A stretch of 32,643 nucleotides of DNA from Pseudomonadota bacterium (GTDB taxonomy: Bacteria > Pseudomonadota > Gammaproteobacteria > Halothiobacillales > Halothiobacillaceae): assembly GCA_021795795.1 (NCBI GenBank), contig JAJYPA010000035.1, forward strand, positions 1 through 32,643. The letters are read 5' to 3'. Shown here one piece after another: positions 7,464 through 14,641 of this stretch. Both the position numbers and the translations under genes were made by a program. The notes beneath the pieces were generated by a model. It was not told where the DNA came from. It saw only the letters and a list, made by a program, of their open reading frames with translations, and searched no databases. Positions within the stretch are counted from its first letter, which is position 1. Each line of letters starts with the position of its first letter.

Positions 7464-9788
7464 TTATTCCTTATATGCCAGTAAACGCAATGCGTTAATT
7501 ACAACCACCAGAGTCGAACCCTCATGTATTAATACTGCTACACCGATCCCGGCCCAGCCCGACAGGGTGGCAGGAATCAACAATGCGACCACACCCAGCG
7601 AGACCCACAGGTTCTGCCGAATAATGCGCCTTGATGCACGACTTAAGGCTACCGCAAAGGGTAGCTTGGAGAGATCGTCGGCCATTAACGCTACGTCTGC
7701 GGTTTCTAGCGCTACATCAGTGCCTGCACCACCCATGGCGATCCCGACCGTGGCGCGTGCCATGGCCGGCGCATCGTTGACCCCGTCGCCGACCATGGCC
7801 ACCTGGCCATAGCGCTGCGACAATTCTTCCATGGCCTTGACCTTGTCTTCCGGCAGCAGGCCCGCTTTTATTTCATCCAGACCGACCGCGTCAGCGATGG
7901 CACGGCCCACACGCTCGTTGTCGCCGGTGAGCATGATGGTTTTCTGGATGCCGAGTTGATGCAGTCGTTCCAGTACCTGCTTCACTGTTTCACGCGGGGT
8001 ATCAGCCAAAGCCACGATGCCGAGAAATTGCCCGTCCGCTTGGATCAGCATGATGCTTTTGCCTTCCGTCTGGAGACGCTCTACCTGCTGTTGAATTGCA
8101 TCAGGGATAGGTTCACCGTCAAACAATTTGACGTTACCGATGGTCACTTTCCGTCCATCGAATTCTGCACGCACGCCTTTGCCGGTCACAGCTTCGACCT
8201 CTCCGGCCTCGTTCCAGGTCAAGCCACGCCCCTTTGCCTCCGCCACCACCGCCTGCGCCAGGGGATGGGCGCTGCGGCTTTCCACGGCGGCGGCGACGGT
8301 AAGCAGACGTTCCTCGCTTCCGCTGACGGCGACCACGTCGGTCACTGCGGGTTTGCCGATGGTCAAGGTGCCAGTCTTGTCGAAGGCGATGGCCGTAAGC
8401 ACGCCCAGGTTTTCCAGATGCGCACCACCCTTGATCAATACACCACCACGTGCCGCACGCGCGATGCCAGACAGCACCGCCGACGGGGTGGCGATGGCCA
8501 GCGCGCAGGGCGAAGCCGCCACCAGTACCGCCATAGCACGATAAAAGGATTCGGCAAAAGGGAAACCAAACAGCGGCGGCAGCACTATAAGCAACCCGAC
8601 CCCAACCAGCACGGCTGGGACAAAGATTCGTTCGAAGCGGTCGGTAAAGCGCTGAGTAGAGGATTTCTGCGTCTGTGCCTCGGCCACTAGCTCCACCATG
8701 CGCGCTAGCGTACTCTCCTGTGTCAGCTTAATCACCTCGACCACCAGCGCGCCTTCGCCGTTGACCGTGCCGGCGAACACTTTGTCGCCTGACTGCTTGT
8801 CCACTGGCATAGATTCGCCGGTAACCGGAGCCTGATCAACTGCCGAGTTGCCAGACACCACCTGGCCGTCGGCGGGGATGCGCTGGCCAGGCTTGACGAT
8901 CACCCGGTCGCCGCGCTGCAATTCCTCTACCCGTACCTCGATCTCTGCGCCATCGCGCTGCACGACGGCGGTCTTGGGCGCCAGCTCCGCCAGCGCCTCG
9001 ATGGCCTTGCGCGCGCGATCCATGGCCATGTGTTCCAGCGCGTGACCCAGGCTGAATAGGAACAGCAACAGCGCCCCTTCTACCCAGGCGCCGAGCGCCC
9101 CCGCCCCAACCGCCGCGACGATCATCAGGGTATCAATATCGAAGCGGCGGCTGCGCAAACTCTGCCAGGCGTCGCGCAGGGTAAAGAAGCCGCCAGCCGC
9201 ATAGGCTCCCAGCAATAGGCCGAGCGACAATAATCCGCGCGGCGCGCCGGCGAGACCCGCAAGCCAGCCCGTCAGCAACAGCAAGCCAGCAACGCCGCTG
9301 AAAATGAGCTCGCGATGCTCGGCGAACCATCCGGCCTCGCGGCCTTCCTCCAGCACGGTATAACCGAGCGCCTGGATGCGCCGGACAATAGCCGGACGCT
9401 CAATTTTCTCGCTGTTGTACTCCAGGCGTAGCCGTTCCGCGGCATAGCTCACGGAGGCTTCCAGCACGCCGTCCATGCGTTGCAGGGCGTGCTCGATCAC
9501 CGTGGCGCAGGTGGGGCAGTCCATGCCGTCGATACGCAGGCTCTCGTGACGATAGTGGTTGCCGAGTTTGGCCCCGGTCGCTTGCGCCAGCTCGCGCACC
9601 CGGCTCACGCTGAACTGCTGCGGGTCATAGTGCAGGCACAGGCGGGTGCTGCCGTCTTCGCGGACCATGTGTACCTTTTCCAAGCCTTCGGCCTGCAGCA
9701 ATCTGGTCAGCCGCCCTATGCAGGCATCGCGCTCATCGGTGACATCCGGCAAGACAAGGGACAAGTCCAGTTTAAGTTTTTCGGCCAT
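7464..9788 (-). CDS. P1B-4-like heavy-metal ATPase with HMA domain
   Basis: This is a 774-residue metal-exporting ATPase. Residues 1-80 look like a degenerate HMA fold without CxxC. A true HMA domain follows with GMDCPTCA (Cys91, Cys94). Then come membrane helices, TGES (323-326), the membrane motif ASPCALAIATP (SPC, 426-428), DKTGT (470-474), MLTGDN and GDGVNDAPAM. SPC, together with HEGSTLVVVIN in the last helix, fits the P1B-4 class (Co, Zn, Ni or Cd exporters such as CoaT, CzcP and CtpD) better than the CPC of ZntA and CadA. The ATG at 9788 is chosen over 9809, because GAGGAG lies just ahead of it. The zinc-ribbon gene and a PII-family tail lie upstream in the same direction and probably once formed one metal operon. 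Confidence 0.9.
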   Translation of the reverse strand: MAEKLKLDLSLVLPDVTDERDACIGRLTRLLQAEGLEKVHMVREDGSTRLCLHYDPQQFSVSRVRELAQATGAKLGNHYRHESLRIDGMDCPTCATVIEHALQRMDGVLEASVSYAAERLRLEYNSEKIERPAIVRRIQALGYTVLEEGREAGWFAEHRELIFSGVAGLLLLTGWLAGLAGAPRGLLSLGLLLGAYAAGGFFTLRDAWQSLRSRRFDIDTLMIVAAVGAGALGAWVEGALLLFLFSLGHALEHMAMDRARKAIEALAELAPKTAVVQRDGAEIEVRVEELQRGDRVIVKPGQRIPADGQVVSGNSAVDQAPVTGESMPVDKQSGDKVFAGTVNGEGALVVEVIKLTQESTLARMVELVAEAQTQKSSTQRFTDRFERIFVPAVLVGVGLLIVLPPLFGFPFAESFYRAMAVLVAASPCALAIATPSAVLSGIARAARGGVLIKGGAHLENLGVLTAIAFDKTGTLTIGKPAVTDVVAVSGSEERLLTVAAAVESRSAHPLAQAVVAEAKGRGLTWNEAGEVEAVTGKGVRAEFDGRKVTIGNVKLFDGEPIPDAIQQQVERLQTEGKSIMLIQADGQFLGIVALADTPRETVKQVLERLHQLGIQKTIMLTGDNERVGRAIADAVGLDEIKAGLLPEDKVKAMEELSQRYGQVAMVGDGVNDAPAMARATVGIAMGGAGTDVALETADVALMADDLSKLPFAVALSRASRRIIRQNLWVSLGVVALLIPATLSGWAGIGVAVLIHEGSTLVVVINALRLLAYKE

Positions 9789-9842
9789 GATGCTGCTCCT
9801 CGGAACCAATTGATTTCAGTGGGATACGTGCTACGTTACTGG

Positions 9843-10163
9843 TTACTGTTGGGGTTTGCCGCACTGGCCGCAAAACCTGGTGCCTGCCGGCAGCTCCATG
9901 CCGCAACCGGAACATTTGCCAGCCGACAGGGAAGCACCGCATTGCTGGAAAAAGCGCGCTTCGTTCGCATTGGCGCTGCCACACTTGGGGCAAGGATTGC
10001 CGGGATTGCCCCCGCCTGGGCCGCTGCCCTGCGGATAGCCTGGATAACCACTGTAGCCGCCGTGTCTGGAACCGCCGCTATGGTGGCCGCCTTGATAGCC
10101 GCCGTGGTGGCCTCCGAATCTGCCGCCCATTAAATTGCCCAGCATGCGTTCAAACAATCCCAT
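9843..10163 (-). CDS. Gly/His-rich double zinc-ribbon protein
   Basis: This 106-residue protein starts MGLFERMLGNLMGG, continues with a Gly/His/Tyr-rich segment to about residue 50 (GGHHGGYQGGHHSGG and similar), and ends in two zinc ribbons. The second ribbon is complete (Cys84, Cys87, Cys98, Cys101). The first has Cys58, Cys61 and Cys75, but position 72 is Phe in ARFFQQCG where ARFCQQCG would be expected, so one zinc ligand is lost. AAAGGAG stands before the ATG. It lies 54 bp upstream of the P1B-4 ATPase in the same direction, so they are likely cotranscribed. A His-rich metal buffer or chaperone role is plausible but only inferred from context. Confidence 0.82.
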   Translation of the reverse strand: MGLFERMLGNLMGGRFGGHHGGYQGGHHSGGSRHGGYSGYPGYPQGSGPGGGNPGNPCPKCGSANANEARFFQQCGASLSAGKCSGCGMELPAGTRFCGQCGKPQQ

Positions 10164-10225
10164 GATTTACTCCTTTCCGAAAACTGTGGTCTCCGCAAAA
10201 AATTGCGCCTTGTTCATTCCTACGA

Positions 10226-10417
10226 TCAGCGAATGGCTGCCGCGCTTACGATGTCGCTGACGTAAATCCATCCCGCCTCGGCTTGGCCGGTGCGGGCGGT
10301 GCGCCCGATGATGCCCACCAGTTCCTCCACCTGATGGTCTTCACAGATCAGTTCTAGCTTGGATTCGTGGATGACCGCTTCGGCCAATTCGATGGAATAG
10401 TGTTGTTCCTGGGCATC
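10226..10417 (-). pseudogene. PII-family (GlnB-like) protein, C-terminal remnant
   Basis: Sixty-three codons ending at the TGA at 10226-10228 read ...KLELICEDHQVEELVGIIGRT followed by ARTGQAEAGWIYVSDIV. This is the C-terminal half of a PII-type trimeric signalling protein. Its TGQAEAGWIYVSDI differs from classical GlnB (TGKxGDGKIFV) and resembles the PII-like proteins encoded beside metal efflux pumps. The N-terminal half, including the T-loop, is missing. The sequence changes at 10418/10419 into the FTR1-derived repeat, where the frame also differs, so no fusion protein is made. It lies 62 bp upstream of the zinc-ribbon gene and shows that this operon was cut at its 5' side. Confidence 0.8.
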
Positions 10418-10418
10418 C

Positions 10419-10797
10419 TTTTTGGGCTAGTCGCCACAGCAAAATTATTTATGATTGCAGTTTTTATCATAGCGGCTTTGGCAGCAATTTTGTCGGCGCT
10501 TTCTTTGCTATTCACCATTGCTTCCAGTGCATTTGCCTCGCTTTGCATAGCATTTTTTTCTGGATAGTCAGGCAAATTTAATATCATTAGGTTAATCTGC
10601 CTGGAAAATTCAACCTGTTCTTTGTATTCAGCTTGGTTGATGACTTTGTGATCTTTAACAGTCTTCTGGTAATCCACGCCAATATAGTCAAGCATCTGCA
10701 CGATGCTTTGCGGCTGATCGTCAGCACGAACCACTCCGGTCAACAGCAAACTCACCATCATGAAGAAAATGCTTAGTAAATTCCGATATATATTCAT
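10419..10797 (-). pseudogene. Truncated duplicate of the FTR1 iron permease 5' end
   Basis: The first ~126 codons of the cytochrome c-FTR1 gene are repeated here: the same signal peptide and N-terminal helical region, ending at VATSPK. The haem motif and the entire permease are absent. After the junction the frame runs about 17 unrelated codons, read out of frame through the PII fragment, to a stop at 10354. Compared with the intact copy, changes cluster in a short stretch (IQSE to MQSE, GDKIAVKVTA to ADKIAAKAAM). It could still yield a short secreted peptide under Fur control, but transport is impossible. Confidence 0.88.
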
Positions 10798-10812
10798 AGC
10801 ACCGATACAAAA

Positions 10813-10839
10813 CAATAATGATAATGGTCCTCATTATTG
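10813..10839 (-). promoter_or_regulatory. Second Fur box, in the duplicated FTR1 promoter
   Basis: CAATAATGA (10813-10821) and TCATTATTG (10831-10839) form the same 9-bp inverted repeat as the first copy. One T-to-C change lies in the spacer (GGTTC to GGTCC). It precedes only the truncated FTR1 copy. Confidence 0.65.
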
Positions 10840-10950
10840 TCCATGGCAATCTAGTTTGTCAAACAATCTCCGAATGTACTGGTAACCAAAAAATCAAATA
10901 CTGCATGACCACGTGGTAATTAAAAAGATATTGGAATGAGAAACGGATTG

Positions 10951-11166
10951 CCAACATTGGTAGCACTGAATGCCAGCTTTGGCAGAGCTTTGCAATTGGT
11001 ATCCAGCTCGGTAGATTTCATTTCTTTTGTCTGGAACTCGACTTCCTCCAATACCTTTTCTTTGGTGGGTTCGAGCAAGGTATCCAGCCGGCGTAACACC
11101 ACCATAGGCAGGATGACACACGATATTTACCGCGCACATAGACATCGCGCAGGCAATCGTCAACAA
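10951..11166 (-). pseudogene. hsdM: Type I restriction-modification HsdM remnant, frameshifted
   Basis: The minus strand encodes IVDDCLRDVYVRGKYR in one frame and VILPMVVLRRLDTLLEPTKE plus VEFQTKEMKSTELDTN in the next. Joined, they make the N-terminal region of an HsdM DNA methyltransferase subunit. The joint reads CGTGTGTCATC where CGTGATGTCATC would keep the frame, so one base appears lost. The 3' side is cut by the FTR1 repeat at 10950. On the 5' side, GYYTPKS sits in frame before IVDDC. That resembles the (E)YYTP motif found later in HsdM, so an internal rearrangement is possible. No methylation domain survives. Confidence 0.7.
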
Positions 11167-11205
11167 TAGACTTGGGGGTATAATAGCCTATCAGAAGACC
11201 CGCCT

Positions 11206-11334
11206 ATGAAGCAGGCGAATTTCGATAAAGGCAATCTTGCTTTCACTGATGCACAACACTATTCCGACTGGAAATTCGTGTATGTGAACCAATCATCACA
11301 ACAGGGGCTGCCAGTTCAGTGGCTCCCGTACTAA
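11206..11334 (+). CDS. Small hypothetical ORF, 42 aa
   Basis: The ORF begins MKQANFDKGNLAFTDAQHYS and ends LPVQWLPY. I do not recognise it. A TATAAT hexamer lies 22 bp before the start (11179-11184) without a clear -35. The ribosome site is weak (AGAAG). It stops one base before the next plus-strand ORF, so the two may be coupled. It could also be a fragment of a longer lost gene. Confidence 0.3.
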   Translation: MKQANFDKGNLAFTDAQHYSDWKFVYVNQSSQQGLPVQWLPY

Positions 11335-11335
11335 A

Positions 11336-11551
11336 ATGATATACGTTATAAACGCCGATTCTAAATCGGCAAGTGGAAGAAGCCACAATGACAAAAACAT
11401 TAGCTCCGCCATTATCGACCACCTCACCGCCGCCACAAACACACGCAACGTATCTGCATTTATTCGCCGTGTGCAGCTAGAATCAACTTGGATGGACGCC
11501 TACAAGAATAAACGCTTAACTGATCATCGCATTGTTTGCATCAAAATATAA
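11336..11551 (+). CDS. Small hypothetical ORF, 71 aa, convergent with tnsE
   Basis: The ORF begins MIYVINADSKSASGRS and ends TDHRIVCIKI. It is basic and polar with no membrane segment or motif I recognise. It starts one base after the stop of the 42-aa ORF and has no ribosome site of its own. It runs into the last 28 bases of tnsE on the opposite strand. The sequence GCCGAT-N5-ATCGGC near 11350-11370 can form a hairpin. Whether it is a cargo gene or chance cannot be told from the sequence. Confidence 0.35.
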   Translation: MIYVINADSKSASGRSHNDKNISSAIIDHLTAATNTRNVSAFIRRVQLESTWMDAYKNKRLTDHRIVCIKI

Positions 11552-13122
11552 ACTCTATCAGCCCAATGCTTGACAGAATCAGAGTCAAGCGACCCTTTAA
11601 ATAACTTAGGATGAGGGACCCCGTTGAATCGTTTCTCTACACAAAATTCATCAAAAAGATGACTTGGCCAAACGAGTGATTTTTTTACCAACACACGCTC
11701 CAACCTAGCAAGCTGTGCTTCCCAGCCAGATGGAGATTTCAATAAAAAAACCATGGTAGATAGCGAATTAATTGCATCCGACGTATCGACTTCTAAAATA
11801 TAAAAACTCACTTCGTTAACAACAAGTTCGACAACAGCGATACACCGATGACTCCCATCCCTTAAAAGGTGTTTTTTGCATCTAGCAATTTGCGGCAGCC
11901 TTCGTAGTCGTTTTGATTTTATAACGCATCCATGCTGTTCAACTAATTGCGCAAGCATTTGCTGGAAACACTCGAATTTGTTTGCATATAACTGCGCATC
12001 TTCCGTAAGATCCGATACGATATTCCAATCCGCACCAGCTAGCTGTCCTGTACGAGTTGGTTCCTCAACACTCACTTCTTTGGATACAATTTCTTGAGAT
12101 GCTTCAACTGCCGTACCCGATGCTCTTTTTTGCTCCTTCTTGGCGACCTTGACGGTATTAATTATGCTGGCAAATTCCAACACAACCACAGGTGCTTGAA
12201 TAATAGTTTGTAATTTATCGCTATTAGCACTTTTGCCTTCCTGAATGTCATACTTATCAGGTTGCATACCAGAACCCGCTCCACCACCAACCCCTTTAAC
12301 ACCAGTAGTTTTAGTAAATTGATCATGATAAACTTCAACCACATCAGGAATGTTGGCACTGATATTGCGAATGGCAGTAATTTCATAGACAAAAAACGAT
12401 TTCGAGTCAGGATCATTCCAGCCTCTTACATCAAATTTGGCTAATGGCAGCAATGGTGGCTTAAACTGGAAATCCCAGCGCCTATATCCATTTTTGTTAG
12501 CACCATATAACTTTTGGTACCAACCGATACTATCAAAAGACGCTCTTGCTTCCCGATCAATTAGGATCCAGCTTAGCAGACTTCTGGATTGATCATCATC
12601 TAAGGCATTTCGCGGATAACCTGATGTAGGAAGTACATTAATCTTTGATGTTTTAGACGCATCATCCGTAACAATATCGAACTCTGCTTTAAGACTATCC
12701 GGTTCTAAGGCTGTACGGGATAAGTAAGCATTATGAAGAAACAGCACCCTGGCTAACTCGAATTGTGGCAAATAAATCGAAACACCTGAATCAGCCTTGA
12801 AAAAGAAACATAATTGTTCTTTTTCATTTTGCCTTACTTGGTCAGATACTGGATAATCGCTTAGTTTCTTAATCTCCCAGTCACAGGTATTTAGAATACT
12901 AAAAGATAAAGACCGTCCTGCTGGCTTATTTTGACCCGTTGGATTTAATACTCTCTTTCTGACCAAAATGGGTGCATTAGAAATATTTAAAACAGATTTA
13001 TTTTGTTTGGGATAGAAATCCAAATTGACTCCCCATCTCGATTCAGTATCTTTCCTGAAAAAATCACCAATTGATAAAATCTTTGCGTCATCTGTTAAAT
13101 GGTTAAAACTTATATTTTGCAT
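11524..13122 (-). CDS. tnsE: Tn7-like transposition protein TnsE
   Basis: This 532-residue protein is close in length to Tn7 TnsE (538). In Tn7, TnsE directs insertion into lagging-strand replication structures, favouring conjugating plasmids, through DNA ends and the sliding clamp. It resembles Tn7 TnsE along its length: PQFELARVLFLHNAYLSRTAL near residue 120, LPTSGYPRNALD, a low-complexity acidic/Glu middle (about 290-350), and a conserved C-terminal region with RLPQIARCKKHLLRDGS and LVWPSHLFDEFCVEKRFNGV. The start overlaps the tnsD stop by 13 bp. This is the last gene of the tns operon, and cargo begins beyond it. TnsE is the least conserved Tn7 protein, so its presence marks a true Tn7 relative rather than a reduced or CRISPR-guided form. 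Confidence 0.92.
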   Translation of the reverse strand: MQNISFNHLTDDAKILSIGDFFRKDTESRWGVNLDFYPKQNKSVLNISNAPILVRKRVLNPTGQNKPAGRSLSFSILNTCDWEIKKLSDYPVSDQVRQNEKEQLCFFFKADSGVSIYLPQFELARVLFLHNAYLSRTALEPDSLKAEFDIVTDDASKTSKINVLPTSGYPRNALDDDQSRSLLSWILIDREARASFDSIGWYQKLYGANKNGYRRWDFQFKPPLLPLAKFDVRGWNDPDSKSFFVYEITAIRNISANIPDVVEVYHDQFTKTTGVKGVGGGAGSGMQPDKYDIQEGKSANSDKLQTIIQAPVVVLEFASIINTVKVAKKEQKRASGTAVEASQEIVSKEVSVEEPTRTGQLAGADWNIVSDLTEDAQLYANKFECFQQMLAQLVEQHGCVIKSKRLRRLPQIARCKKHLLRDGSHRCIAVVELVVNEVSFYILEVDTSDAINSLSTMVFLLKSPSGWEAQLARLERVLVKKSLVWPSHLFDEFCVEKRFNGVPHPKLFKGSLDSDSVKHWADRVYILMQTMR

Positions 13123-14639
13123 TCACTCAACACCAATATATTTAAGTAATTTCTAGCTAAAACAGTAATTCTTTCCTCACTTAAACCAGCCTTACGCAAT
13201 ATTCGCCAATGGTGCGAAGTTGTGCCACACGATCTTAAAAACGATGTAGCTGAGGCAATCCGACGAATTTGATATTCTGCAACACTTTCACAATATTTCT
13301 GGAAAAACAAACTAACCATTGGCAATTTATGGGTGTTTTTTTCTATGGTTGACGTTTGTCCAATCGTTGATAAATACCAGTTTCTTGATCCTCTCGGAGC
13401 ATCAAGATCTTGCTGACGTTTCTTTCTGATATTTATTAACTGTCGAGTTATCCTCAAATCCCTTGCGCGCCAATTTACACGCTCAATATTTCTAGCGGTA
13501 CTCAGTTGGAATAGACCATTCGTTGCAATCAACCAATCCCTGTCATAACGGTATAACCAGGCATAAGTAGAGCCGCCCCCATTTTCCCTAGACAGTTTTG
13601 TGCCATGCTGTTTAACCATACCCAGCCAAGTTTGCCTGTGTACGGAGCGAATCAATGCTGAAACATTACCAGGTACAGTTATTGATGTGGTGTTAGAAAC
13701 ACTGATGACTGGTATTGTAATTACTTCAGCCAAGACTTGGTCAATGCGCCACTGTTCAGGCAAAAAAGACTCAAGCACTACGATATGTTCTAAATATGAA
13801 AACGTTTTTCTGTGCTTCCTAAAAATAGCACGTAACCAGCATGTCTGATTTTCGGTAACCATCAAGCCATGCTGATTTAGCCATGAAACAGGCCAGCGCT
13901 CAAGCACACGCTGTTTTATTCTCTCATACTGGATAATCTTGCCTTGCTTCAAGCCTGCTTGCCTTGCCAGTTGACTGTAGTAATTACTCCATTGCACGAA
14001 ATTAGCCGATGTTGTTGGCGTCATCGCCAACAACATGTTGACTTGTTGCGCTACTCGTTGCGCTTGTAAATTGACCGGATTTTGATCTGCCTTGGGACAT
14101 ATTTCTGGATTGGCCGAAAAGAATTGATGGCGATGATTGTGATGACTAACTAAATTCGTTTCAAGTAACTGACCATGCTGTAAACAACAATTTGCACCAG
14201 GCACCTGCCATTGTCGTTTCCAAAAATACTCACCGTTCTCAAGCAATTGTTGTTCAACGCATACTGAACAGTAATTAAGTGATTTAGATTTTTTGAGTCT
14301 AGACGCTGCAATACCTAATGTAAGATGAATTGCCCCAACGGAATCTGTTGCCATCCATTTAAGACATTGAAGTCTGCGTGATTCAGTTGTGAAAGGCGCA
14401 TAGATGGGAAATAGGGTATGCTCATATGCTAATCGCTCAGCGCTGTACTCAAGTCCTTCGGCGTACCAATGCGCAATGCTTTCAAGGTGATTCGGTAAAT
14501 CAATGGTCGCAACTACATGTCTATTTCCAAACACGTCAGCTAATAGCCGTTTTGGGCTGACAATTCCCATATGCACCCCAGCCCGTGCAACTGTGCTATA
14601 AATCAGCTCCTCAGGATAAGGGATGGGAAAGTTGAGCAT
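13110..14639 (-). CDS. tnsD: Tn7-like target-site protein TnsD (TniQ family)
   Basis: This 509-residue target selector is almost the same length as Tn7 TnsD (508). TnsD binds the 3' end of glmS and recruits TnsC, so that insertion occurs just downstream. The TniQ domain opens with FPIPYPEELIYSTVARAG. The zinc-finger ligands sit where Tn7 has them: Cys124 and Cys127 in NYCSVC, then Cys152 and His155 in ANCCLQHG. The C-terminal part is basic and helical, as expected for DNA recognition. It starts 2 bp after the tnsC stop and overlaps tnsE by 13 bp, so it is translated as part of the operon. The element sits in the position TnsD would choose, which supports its function. Confidence 0.95.
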   Translation of the reverse strand: MLNFPIPYPEELIYSTVARAGVHMGIVSPKRLLADVFGNRHVVATIDLPNHLESIAHWYAEGLEYSAERLAYEHTLFPIYAPFTTESRRLQCLKWMATDSVGAIHLTLGIAASRLKKSKSLNYCSVCVEQQLLENGEYFWKRQWQVPGANCCLQHGQLLETNLVSHHNHRHQFFSANPEICPKADQNPVNLQAQRVAQQVNMLLAMTPTTSANFVQWSNYYSQLARQAGLKQGKIIQYERIKQRVLERWPVSWLNQHGLMVTENQTCWLRAIFRKHRKTFSYLEHIVVLESFLPEQWRIDQVLAEVITIPVISVSNTTSITVPGNVSALIRSVHRQTWLGMVKQHGTKLSRENGGGSTYAWLYRYDRDWLIATNGLFQLSTARNIERVNWRARDLRITRQLINIRKKRQQDLDAPRGSRNWYLSTIGQTSTIEKNTHKLPMVSLFFQKYCESVAEYQIRRIASATSFLRSCGTTSHHWRILRKAGLSEERITVLARNYLNILVLSECKI

Positions 14640-14641
14640 AA

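Larger units (their letters stand above)
10419..10950. repeat. 532-bp direct repeat, copy 2
   Basis: This copy matches 2665-3196 in the same orientation at a constant offset of 7754 without an indel. It is bounded by the PII remnant on the left and the hsdM remnant on the right. Differences are concentrated near the two ends. Confidence 0.9.

Noticed and set aside
9480..10133. Plus-strand open frame of 217 codons
   Set aside because: It runs antisense through the start of the P1B-4 ATPase and the zinc-ribbon gene, both of which have motifs and ribosome sites.
10354..10797. Truncated FTR1-PII fusion as a new protein
   Set aside because: The FTR1 frame does not match the PII frame after the junction, so the added ~17 residues are out of frame and meaningless.
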